From NCBI GenBank assembly GCA_021776475.1, contig JAJFFV010000005.1:1054001-1118000 (forward strand): a DNA stretch of 64,000 bases, written 5' to 3'. Below, piece by piece: positions 57,050 to 64,000 of this stretch (positions are counted from its first letter, which is position 1; each line of letters starts with the position of its first letter). Below the pieces are notes generated by a model. The model made no database searches. It saw only the letters and a list, made by a program, of their open reading frames with translations, and had not been told where the DNA came from. This stretch comes from Parvularculaceae bacterium. GTDB taxonomy: Bacteria; Pseudomonadota; Alphaproteobacteria; Caulobacterales; Parvularculaceae. A program made the translations under genes and the position numbers.

Positions 57050-57941
57050 GAACAGGCTTGTGATTTTTTTGCCAGGCATCGAATGAATAGATCGCAACAG
57101 CAATCCAGATCGCGCCGAAGCAAAACGCGTGTGCAGTGGTAAAGGCTTCGCCATAGTAAATCCCGACGCAGAACTGCAAGGTTGGTCCGATATATTGCAG
57201 GAAGCCAAGGGTCGAGAGCTTCAAACGCCGTGCACCGATCGCGAAAAACAACAACGGTAGCACAGTGAACGGACCTGCCAGCATTAACAAAAACGGCATT
57301 GAAAGGCCACCAGCGGTAAACGCGGAACTGTCGTTTCCAACCAACCAAAACCAGTAAACCAGCGCGAATGGCAGCAACAGAACGGTCTCGATGAACAGTC
57401 CCGGCATGGCGCCGACATTCACCGTTTTGCGGATATAGCCATATGCGGTGAAGCTTATCCCCAAAAAGAATGAAATCCAGGGAAATGTGCCACCATAAAT
57501 CGTCAGTATGAAGACGCCGGCGGCAGCGAGGCCAACGGCGACCATCTGCAGTCGACTAAGTTTTTCGCCAGTCACAAAAACACCGACCAAAACGAAAATT
57601 AGGGGGTTTATGTAGTATCCAAGGCTCGCCTGGAATATTTGTTCCGATTGCACTGCCCAAATGTACACGCCCCAATTTGTGCCGATGGCAGCAGCGGCAA
57701 TGAACAAGGCGCGGAGCTTTTTCCAGTCCGGCAAGATGGCAAGAACATCAGGCCATTGCTTCCGAAAATAGATGATGGCAGCACCAAAAGGAACCGCCCA
57801 GATGATCCTTTGCGCCAACATTTCAATGGGCCCGACGCCTGCCGCGATCTTGAAATAAATCGGAAAGAAACCCCACAATGTGTAGGCAAACACAGCTGCA
57901 AAAACGCCGGTTCGGATATCCTGTTCGTCTTTACCCATCAC
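57021..57941 (-). CDS. rarD: EamA family transporter RarD
   Basis: An inner-membrane permease of the DMT superfamily (306 residues, about 10 helices). The N-terminal GVFAAVFAYTLWGFFPIYFK and EMLAQRIIWAVPFG are typical of RarD. QYIGPTLQFCVGIYYGEAFT near the C-terminus also matches. The transported compound is not established. Its stop lies inside the thioesterase gene on the opposite strand. asd lies downstream of this frame's start but upstream in transcription, 65 bp away. Confidence 0.9.
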   Translation of the reverse strand: MMGKDEQDIRTGVFAAVFAYTLWGFFPIYFKIAAGVGPIEMLAQRIIWAVPFGAAIIYFRKQWPDVLAILPDWKKLRALFIAAAAIGTNWGVYIWAVQSEQIFQASLGYYINPLIFVLVGVFVTGEKLSRLQMVAVGLAAAGVFILTIYGGTFPWISFFLGISFTAYGYIRKTVNVGAMPGLFIETVLLLPFALVYWFWLVGNDSSAFTAGGLSMPFLLMLAGPFTVLPLLFFAIGARRLKLSTLGFLQYIGPTLQFCVGIYYGEAFTTAHAFCFGAIWIAVAIYSFDAWQKNHKPVLTPRPSGTA

Positions 57942-58006
57942 ATTGCTTCCTTGCAGGAATCCGTTTTTGCCCCAATAATCGGACTGGCGCCTCCTGTATT
58001 TTGCTT

Positions 58007-59035
58007 TTAATGTTTTTGTCCTGGCAACAGGCCACGGTTCAGCAGGAGTTCAGCGATTTGAACGGCGTTGAGCGCGGCACCCTTGCGCAGATTGTCAGAG
58101 ACGACCCACAGTGAGAGACCATTCTCGACCGTCGTATCCTCACGGACACGGCTGACGAAAGTGGCAAAATCACCAACACATTCAACGGGTGTTACATATT
58201 GTTCTTTTTCCGCATTATCGATGACGAGAATACCAGGGGCTTCGCGCAGGATACTGCGCGCTTCATCGGCTGAGAGCGGTTCTTCAAACTCGATGTTAAC
58301 AGCTTCGGAGTGACCCACAAATACCGGGACGCGGACGCAGGTCGCTGTCAGTTTGATTGTGGGGTCGAGGATTTTTTTAGTCTCAGCCATTAATTTCCAC
58401 TCTTCCCGGGTGGAGCCGTCTTCCATGAAATCATCACAATGCGGGATGACGTTAAAAGCGATTTGACGCGGGAAAGCCTCGAGCGTTGGGGCATCACCGA
58501 CATAAATGCCCTTGGTCTGGTTCCACAACTCATCCATCGCTTCCTTACCGGCGCCGGACGCAGACTGATAGGTCGCGACGACCACGCGTTTGATGCGCGC
58601 ACGGTCATGCAAAGGCTTCAGGGCAACCACCAGCTGCGCCGTTGAGCAATTGGGATTGGCGATAATGTTTTTTTTCTTGAACCCGGCAACAGCGTCAGGG
58701 TTCACTTCCGGCACAACCAATGGCACGTCTGGGTCCATACGAAAGAAGGAAGAGTTGTCGATGACGAGGCAGTCGGCTTTCGCCGCTTTCGGTACCCATT
58801 CCTTTGATACCTCGGCGCCAGCAGCAAACAGCGCAATGTCAGCGTCGCGGAAATCAAACTGTTCAATGTCGAGACATTTAAGGTCACGCTCGCCAAACGA
58901 GACTTCCCGGCCGACACTGGCGCGCGATGCCAGCGCATAGACCATGTCGACCGGAAACAGGCGCTCCGCAAGGATCGACAGAATTTCCTGTCCGACGACG
59001 CCTGTTGCGCCGACAATTGCTACATTATATGCCAT
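58007..59035 (-). CDS. asd: Aspartate-semialdehyde dehydrogenase
   Basis: Reduces beta-aspartyl phosphate to aspartate semialdehyde, the branch point to lysine/diaminopimelate, threonine and methionine. The 342-residue protein has the NADP loop GATGVVGQEILSIL and catalytic Cys130 in NPNCSTAQLV. YQSASGAGKEAMDELW and a His/Arg region (CVRVPVFVGHSEAVNIEFE) follow. Length and motifs are normal. The 257 bp upstream (59036-59292) hold no gene that I can support. Confidence 0.95.
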   Translation of the reverse strand: MAYNVAIVGATGVVGQEILSILAERLFPVDMVYALASRASVGREVSFGERDLKCLDIEQFDFRDADIALFAAGAEVSKEWVPKAAKADCLVIDNSSFFRMDPDVPLVVPEVNPDAVAGFKKKNIIANPNCSTAQLVVALKPLHDRARIKRVVVATYQSASGAGKEAMDELWNQTKGIYVGDAPTLEAFPRQIAFNVIPHCDDFMEDGSTREEWKLMAETKKILDPTIKLTATCVRVPVFVGHSEAVNIEFEEPLSADEARSILREAPGILVIDNAEKEQYVTPVECVGDFATFVSRVREDTTVENGLSLWVVSDNLRKGAALNAVQIAELLLNRGLLPGQKH

Positions 59036-59292
59036 TAGTATTCACCTGTTTCAAAACCAGAAAACCGCATTGCTCTTGGTATTCCATAAAGTCAAGCGAC
59101 CGATTCTGCTGAGCGCTTGAGCATCTCTAAAGGCACTTCCCGTCAGCACTTTTTCAGAGCATCGCCGCGACAAGCCAAGCGCTTGTGGTACCGCGCAGCG
59201 CACTGCCCCCGAGCTTATGTCATAACTGTGTTTATCGTTCAGAGGATGGGCACCACGGATAAACCACTTGTGAGGCCCATCATCGAGAAGCT

Positions 59293-59976
59293 TCATGGGA
59301 AACGCACCAGGGTGGTTTGTGTAGTGGCACCGACCGGACAAGAAGCGGCTGTCTTGCGTCGAACAGCCCTGATAAGGCCTGGCGCGGTGAAGGCAATACT
59401 TTGCCGAACGGGCACACCGGCTTCCTGCAGGCGTCTTGCTGTCCAGTGATTACACATATTAAGCAGATGGAAGTTTCCTCTCGCAGCCAGAAAGTAGCCA
59501 GCATTCGCGAGCCGGCCCTTTTCGACAATGACGGGCATTTTGTCCTCATCAAGACTGAGCGCGTTCGCGATCCCCTCGGCCATTTGCCTCGCCCCGGTCT
59601 CAGACACAGCAAATTCGGCAAGCTCACTTGCCGGCCACAGGGTATTTTCAACGGGTTCATCAGCCGCCAGAACCTGAATCACTGTCGGACTGGGTGGAAT
59701 GATTGCCTTAAACCCTTTCCACACGCTGGGGTTTCTCACCATGTAGAAATCGCGCTCGCCCCAACCAATGAGAAAATAACGCGCCTCCGGGAACAGCAAG
59801 CGGATTGCATGATCCTGGTCAAAAATCTCTGCAGGCAACGCCAGGTTTGTGTGCCAGCCATTCGACCATAGCCGGATTGTTGTGCAGTTGTCCGCTGATA
59901 GCGGACGGGTCGTAACGGTTGTGCAGGCGCCAACCCAAAGAATGATCAGCAGGCCCACGAACTGGCGAAATTGCAT
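59293..59976 (-). CDS. DUF2459 family lipoprotein-like protein
   Basis: A 227-residue exported protein of the DUF2459 (TIGR02117) family. It has a probable lipobox (VGAC, Cys18), SNGWHTNLALPAEIF near the N-terminus and the conserved WGERDFYM segment. MCNHWTARRLQEAGVPV near the C-terminus carries a Cys and a His suggestive of an active site. Family function is unknown. It begins 19 nt after the MscS-like gene stop on the same strand, so both may share a transcript. Confidence 0.87.
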   Translation of the reverse strand: MQFRQFVGLLIILWVGACTTVTTRPLSADNCTTIRLWSNGWHTNLALPAEIFDQDHAIRLLFPEARYFLIGWGERDFYMVRNPSVWKGFKAIIPPSPTVIQVLAADEPVENTLWPASELAEFAVSETGARQMAEGIANALSLDEDKMPVIVEKGRLANAGYFLAARGNFHLLNMCNHWTARRLQEAGVPVRQSIAFTAPGLIRAVRRKTAASCPVGATTQTTLVRFP

Positions 59977-59995
59977 TTTCCCTCGCTATTTATTC

Positions 59996-61240
59996 CTACC
60001 CTACCAAACGTTGAAGATCCCGGCCAGTCGGGTTTTGGAACAATACAAGGTCAAACTCAGGCGCGGCTGCAAGGATGTGATCAAAAATATCCGCCTGTAT
60101 GCCTTCGTAAAGGATCCAGTTGGTCTCGAGGCTGAAGACATAGATCTCGATCGGCAGGCCATTTTCCGTGGGCTGGAGTTGTCGAACTAGAAAAGTCAGG
60201 TTTTTCGAAATTTTGGGGTGGTTGTACAAATAGGCTTCCACATAGGCCCGAAAGGTGCCGACATTTGTCAGGCGGCGACCATTGACGAGTGTCGACGGAT
60301 CGGCCTTGGCAGCTTTGTTGAATTCCGCGACTTCCAGTCGCTTCTTGTCAAGATAATCAGCAATATACTGAATTTTTGAAAACCGCTGCAGCATCTCGTC
60401 GTTACAAAATTTTATTGATGAGATATCAACCCAGATTGAGCGCTTAATACGGCGGCCACCGGTTTCTTGCATGCCGCGCCAGTTTTTGAAACTGTCTCCG
60501 ATCAAGGTCTGTGTCGGAACGGTGGTGATGGTCTTGTCGAAATTCCTGATCTTGACCGTGGTGAGTGCGATCTCCATGACGTCGCCATCAACGCCGAATT
60601 TTGGCATCTCAATCCAGTCACCCACCGCGACCATGCGGTTGGCGGAAAGCTGGATCCCGGCGACAAACCCGAGGATCGGATCTTTGAACACGAGCATCAG
60701 GACAGCGGTAAGGGCGCCAAAGCCGGCGATGAAGGTGAGCGGCGACTCACCCAGGATTAGCGACAAGACGGTAATGAATCCGAGGAAGTACAGCGCCAGT
60801 TTCGCGATCTGGGCGAAGCTCGTGATAGGGAAATCTTTTGAGATCCTGAAAGTGCTGTAAATTTCAAGACCGGCATTGATCAGTGCATCAATGAACAGGA
60901 TACCGATTACCACCATGTAGATCAGGCTAATCGCTGCGATGAATTGACTGACCGATGGGTAGAGGCCGAGCGCAACAGGTGCCAGGAGGTAAATCACGAT
61001 AGCCGGCGCGAGCTGTGAAACGCGTTCAAAGACCTTGCTTCTGGCGAGGATATTGTCGAGTTCGGCATCCGACTTCTTCAAGAGCCGATTGATTGTCGCT
61101 GCCACCACGCGTCTGGCGACCAGATATGCAAGAAGCGCGAGTATCGCTATTACGAGACAGGCGACAAGACCTGCGATCGGGGCGGTAAAACCATCGAGGA
61201 TCGGGAATTTAGCAAAAAAGTCGGTCAGGGCATTCATCAT
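59996..61240 (-). CDS. MscS family mechanosensitive channel
   Basis: A 414-residue membrane channel. Helices lie at about 15-45, 75-95, 100-125 and 135-170. The MscS core begins near 165: LTFIAGFGALTAVLMLVFKD (pore helix region), GFVAGIQLSANRMVAVGDWI, and the beta-domain segments VDGDVMEIALTTVKIRNFDK and PTQTLIGDSFKNW. The C-terminal region is longer than in E. coli MscS and resembles YbdG-type channels. It probably relieves hypo-osmotic stress. Confidence 0.9.
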   Translation of the reverse strand: MMNALTDFFAKFPILDGFTAPIAGLVACLVIAILALLAYLVARRVVAATINRLLKKSDAELDNILARSKVFERVSQLAPAIVIYLLAPVALGLYPSVSQFIAAISLIYMVVIGILFIDALINAGLEIYSTFRISKDFPITSFAQIAKLALYFLGFITVLSLILGESPLTFIAGFGALTAVLMLVFKDPILGFVAGIQLSANRMVAVGDWIEMPKFGVDGDVMEIALTTVKIRNFDKTITTVPTQTLIGDSFKNWRGMQETGGRRIKRSIWVDISSIKFCNDEMLQRFSKIQYIADYLDKKRLEVAEFNKAAKADPSTLVNGRRLTNVGTFRAYVEAYLYNHPKISKNLTFLVRQLQPTENGLPIEIYVFSLETNWILYEGIQADIFDHILAAAPEFDLVLFQNPTGRDLQRLVG

Positions 61241-61524
61241 TGGGCGGGCAACTCTGGTGGTTTCGGCCGGAGTGTGGCCGTTTATGTTTCTTGGGAGAGG
61301 TTACCCGACTATTTGCGTGTTCGGCCTGCGGATAAAGGGAAACCGGATTGTTACCGTCCACAATATTGTGAACGACACTGAGATAGCAAACTTTTACTGA
61401 TCGTCCTATTTCCGTGTACCATACGCAAAAGATGAGCAAGTCCTGTCTATCTGGTCTCGTGGGCCGCGATATTAATGCTCGCTCGTGCAAATCTGCATTG
61501 ATCAGGCCGGTCGTGAAGCAATCA
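61241..61524. other. Gene-free stretch between divergently read mscS-like and M16 genes
   Basis: No gene can be supported between the start of the channel gene and the terminator beyond the M16 gene. The stretch presumably contains the promoter of the channel gene. A + strand frame that crosses into the M16 gene (61414-61770) has no family signature. Confidence 0.5.
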
Positions 61525-61561
61525 CAAAAGCCGCCGCTGTTGTGGTCAGCGGAGGCTTTTG
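61525..61561 (-). terminator. Terminator hairpin after the M16 peptidase gene
   Basis: A 14-bp stem with one mismatch joins CAAAAGCC-G-CCGCTG (61525-61539) to CAGCGG-A-GGCTTTTG (61547-61561) around a 7-nt loop. Each strand ends in TTTT, so it can act in both directions. It lies 25 nt beyond the M16 stop codon. Confidence 0.85.
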
Positions 61562-61586
61562 GCACCTTTGCAAACCTGTCGCCTGA

Positions 61587-64000
61587 CTATTCGACGGGAC
61601 TGAGCATAACCGGTTCGCCGAAGCCAAAGTCCGCCAGACGCTCTGCCTGCGTTGCGGCATCGCCGACGACGAGCCAATTCATCGCGTCCGGCAATAAGTG
61701 CTCGCTTGCCAATGATTTGAACTCATCAAGGGTCATCGCTTCGATTCGGTTGGCATTTTGCGCAAGATAATCATCCGGATACCCATAATCGCTAATTTCT
61801 TCGACAACACCCAGTTTTGCATTGAGGGTCTCTGTTTGAAGAGCCTGGTTGCGCAGCAAAGCGCCTTTCATCACCTCCAGGTCGTCCTCTGTGAAGTCAG
61901 GCCCGTAAGAGGATACGATATTGCGGATCAGCTGCATTGCCTCTTTTGTCACATTGGATCGCACACTGCTGCGAACACTGAACGTGCCGCGATCTTTGGC
62001 ACCAGAGAATCCTGACCGAATACCGTAAGTGTAGCCCTTGTTGACCCGTAATTCCGTGTTGAGCCGCGATGTATAGATGTCTCCCAACAAGAAGTTCATC
62101 GCTTCAGCGAGCGGGTATGCTGGATCGATCGCCGCTAATGAGGGGCGGGTCAGGCGCAGGATCGATTGTTTGGCACCGGGCACATCATAAAAGTATATCC
62201 TGGATGCGCTGACGTCTTCTGCTTGTGCCACTGAGACTGGCGCCGGTGTGGGCGTATCCCAGCGCGCAGGAAGGTTTGTAAATGCTCCAAGCACCATTTG
62301 TTGATTAACATTGCCGACGATCCGCAATGCGGCGTTGGCCGGGGCGTAATTTTTTGCGTAAAAGGCTTTCAGATCATCAAGCGTGACCGCTTTCAGCTTC
62401 TCTCTGGTGCCATAGGATCGGTAGCTGAACATGTGATCTTCAGGATAAAGAAGTTTTGCTTCTTCCCGTAACGAAATGGCGCCAGGGTCCCCCGCTGCCT
62501 GATCAATTTCAGTTAGCTGGCGTCGCTTCAAAAGATCGAACTCTTCTGCGTCCCAGCGTGGTTCGAGTAGCATTTCTTCAACCAGTGCGACAGTGTCGTT
62601 GAAGTTCCGGGCAAGCGTGCTGCCTTCGATATATGTACCATAGCTGCCAGCGGAAATGCTGATAGAGGAGCCGAGCGATTTGATTGCATCTTCCAGCTCT
62701 GCCGTGGTTTTTGTTGCGGTTCCTTTTTCCAGTAGATCCGCGGTCATGCTAGCAACGGCCGGCTTGGCCACATCGCCGCGTGTCCGGCCTGCATCAATCG
62801 ACATGGAGAAATAGACCAGCGGTGTCTCGTCACTTTCAATGCCGTAGACGGCGATGCCGTTAGTCATTTCTGTGCGCCAGACTTCTGGTGACGGTATTGC
62901 GTAAGGCTCACCAAATGCAGGCTCTACGGTGCGATCAAAACTTGATGCCGTCCGCTCGAATTCGCGGATAGTCGGATCCAAGACAACTTCCTGTTCGGCG
63001 CCCTGGAGAATTTCTTCTTCAACGATTTCGGCCTTTGTCGCTCCCTGAAGAGCGAGGTCGAGTTCACCTTTCGGCACAATGCTTGTGCTTATGAAAGGCT
63101 CACCCTTGATGTAGGTCTGATAGACACGCATAACATCGTCGGTCGTTACGCTCTGTATACGCTTGATATCTTCGTTGATAAAACCTGGATCACCGGTAAA
63201 GAGGTTGTACTCGCCAAGCTGTATCGCTTTGCCGAGCGCGCTTTGAATACCATCATAAAACTCGACCTCTAGTCCGGCCTTGATCCGGTCAAGATCGGTT
63301 TGAGAAATACTGTTTTCCTCAAACCGCGCGAAGCCTGTTTCAATGGCCGGCAATAGCGCATCGAGATCTTCGCCGGCATTGGCGTTGACAAAAAGATATA
63401 GTTCGCCCGAAATCTCTTTAGTGAAATTAAACATTGAGACATCAGATGTCAGTTTTTCCTCATCAATAAGGACTTCATTCAGAGGCGCGCGCTTGCCCTC
63501 TGACAGATACTCCATCAGAATTTCGAGGGCGTATGTATCAGGATGATATTGCTCAACTGCAGGCCATACCATCGTCAACAAAGGGACGGTCGCAAAATTG
63601 TCTTCTTGATACAGGGATTTGGCCGCGCCAAGTTCTCCACGCCACACCTCAAGAGGTTCGATATCTTCACCGCGTGGAATTTCACCAAAATACTTGTCTA
63701 CAAGACGTTTTGCTTCAGACGGGTCGAAGTCGCCGGAGATCGTGACTGTCACATTATTCGGGACATACCAGCGGCGGTAGAAATCTATCACATCCTGCAG
63801 CGTTGCAGCTTCAAGATCTGCGAGAGATCCGATCACCTGCCAGTTGTAAGGGTGATCATCCGGGTAGAGTGCTTTGCTGATAATATAGAAATTGTGACCG
63901 TAAGGCTGGTTGTCAACCCGCTGGCGCTTTTCGTTCTTTACGACCTGCTTTTCATTATCGACCACGGGTTGCGTCACCGTGTTGATGAAATAACCAAGTT
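61587..64000 (-). CDS. M16 family zinc peptidase (pitrilysin/insulinase-like), 5'-partial
   Basis: A large tandem M16 peptidase running off the right edge; about 804 residues are visible. The frame is open to base 64000, and the GTG at 63977 is internal. The visible part starts just after the HxxEH site, which lies outside the window. It contains the third zinc-ligand Glu region DNEKQVVKNEKRQ and DNQPYGHNFY. The inactive C-terminal half follows, with EDHMFSYRSYGTREKLKAVT and the substrate-binding RxxxY-type segment NKGYTYGIRSGFSGAKDRG. It is likely periplasmic or outer-membrane associated, but the signal peptide is outside the window. Confidence 0.93.
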   Translation of the reverse strand, partial: LGYFINTVTQPVVDNEKQVVKNEKRQRVDNQPYGHNFYIISKALYPDDHPYNWQVIGSLADLEAATLQDVIDFYRRWYVPNNVTVTISGDFDPSEAKRLVDKYFGEIPRGEDIEPLEVWRGELGAAKSLYQEDNFATVPLLTMVWPAVEQYHPDTYALEILMEYLSEGKRAPLNEVLIDEEKLTSDVSMFNFTKEISGELYLFVNANAGEDLDALLPAIETGFARFEENSISQTDLDRIKAGLEVEFYDGIQSALGKAIQLGEYNLFTGDPGFINEDIKRIQSVTTDDVMRVYQTYIKGEPFISTSIVPKGELDLALQGATKAEIVEEEILQGAEQEVVLDPTIREFERTASSFDRTVEPAFGEPYAIPSPEVWRTEMTNGIAVYGIESDETPLVYFSMSIDAGRTRGDVAKPAVASMTADLLEKGTATKTTAELEDAIKSLGSSISISAGSYGTYIEGSTLARNFNDTVALVEEMLLEPRWDAEEFDLLKRRQLTEIDQAAGDPGAISLREEAKLLYPEDHMFSYRSYGTREKLKAVTLDDLKAFYAKNYAPANAALRIVGNVNQQMVLGAFTNLPARWDTPTPAPVSVAQAEDVSASRIYFYDVPGAKQSILRLTRPSLAAIDPAYPLAEAMNFLLGDIYTSRLNTELRVNKGYTYGIRSGFSGAKDRGTFSVRSSVRSNVTKEAMQLIRNIVSSYGPDFTEDDLEVMKGALLRNQALQTETLNAKLGVVEEISDYGYPDDYLAQNANRIEAMTLDEFKSLASEHLLPDAMNWLVVGDAATQAERLADFGFGEPVMLSPVE

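Noticed and set aside
59051-59341. A minus-strand frame upstream of asd
   Set aside because: It overlaps the DUF2459 gene on the same strand in another frame and has no recognisable motif.

Overview
The window reads as chromosomal DNA of an alphaproteobacterium. Supporting signs are a cpa/tad pilus locus, a FYDLN-acid (TIGR02300) gene beside aroA, the aroA ... cmk-rpsA block, a membrane cytochrome c beside pheA, and frequent GTG/TTG starts. I cannot place it below class. Hyphomonadaceae/Parvularculales/Kordiimonadales-like marine lineages are plausible, but that is inference. Both window edges cut genes: cpaE on the left and an M16 peptidase on the right.

Layout. (1) 0-6 kb: tight-adherence pilus genes cpaE(partial)-cpaF-tadB-tadC, with tadD on the opposite strand. 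(2) 6-11 kb: housekeeping genes (M17 aminopeptidase, MarR regulator, NlpC/P60 hydrolase, cytochrome c, prephenate dehydratase). (3) 10.9-15.8 kb: an acyl-CoA beta-oxidation operon (MaoC hydratase, SDR dehydrogenase, thiolase, two unlike acyl-CoA dehydrogenases). (4) 16-26.3 kb: a c-type cytochrome lipoprotein and a decayed hydrolase remnant, then a full reductive pyrimidine degradation operon. The latter holds a class III aminotransferase, preT, preA, CoA-acylating semialdehyde dehydrogenase, beta-ureidopropionase, NCS1 transporter and dihydropyrimidinase. (5) 26.9-34.1 kb: an H-NOX heme gas sensor with a GAF-class III nucleotide cyclase, divergent from two pentaheme cytochromes c and an outer-membrane beta-barrel protein. 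(6) 34.2-40.3 kb: accessory DNA punctuated by three copies of the tRNA-Ala 3' end. It carries a hydroxyproline-type enzyme pair, a DUF885 peptidase, an AT-rich SnoaL-like lipoprotein and decayed coding sequence. (7) 40.3-49 kb: tRNA-Ala(GGC), FYDLN-acid protein, aroA, two tandem TolB/FlgO-TPR membrane proteins, cmk and rpsA. (8) 49-64 kb: mixed housekeeping genes (pentapeptide protein, AMP nucleosidase, isomerase, serine hydrolase, epoxide hydrolase-like protein, RecQ, thioesterase, RarD, Asd, DUF2459, MscS, M16 peptidase).

The most noteworthy part is 26.9-34.1 kb. A stand-alone H-NOX sensor lies 2 nt from a coiled coil-GAF-cyclase whose base-recognition residues look adenylate-type, so together they resemble a split soluble guanylate cyclase. 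Across a shared 476-bp intergenic region, which contains an exact 28-bp tandem duplication, lies an overlapping three-gene operon of two secreted pentaheme cytochromes plus a beta-barrel. That resembles a porin-cytochrome conduit or a periplasmic N-oxide/electron-transfer module under gas and cAMP control. Function and regulation are inferred; the gene content is read directly.
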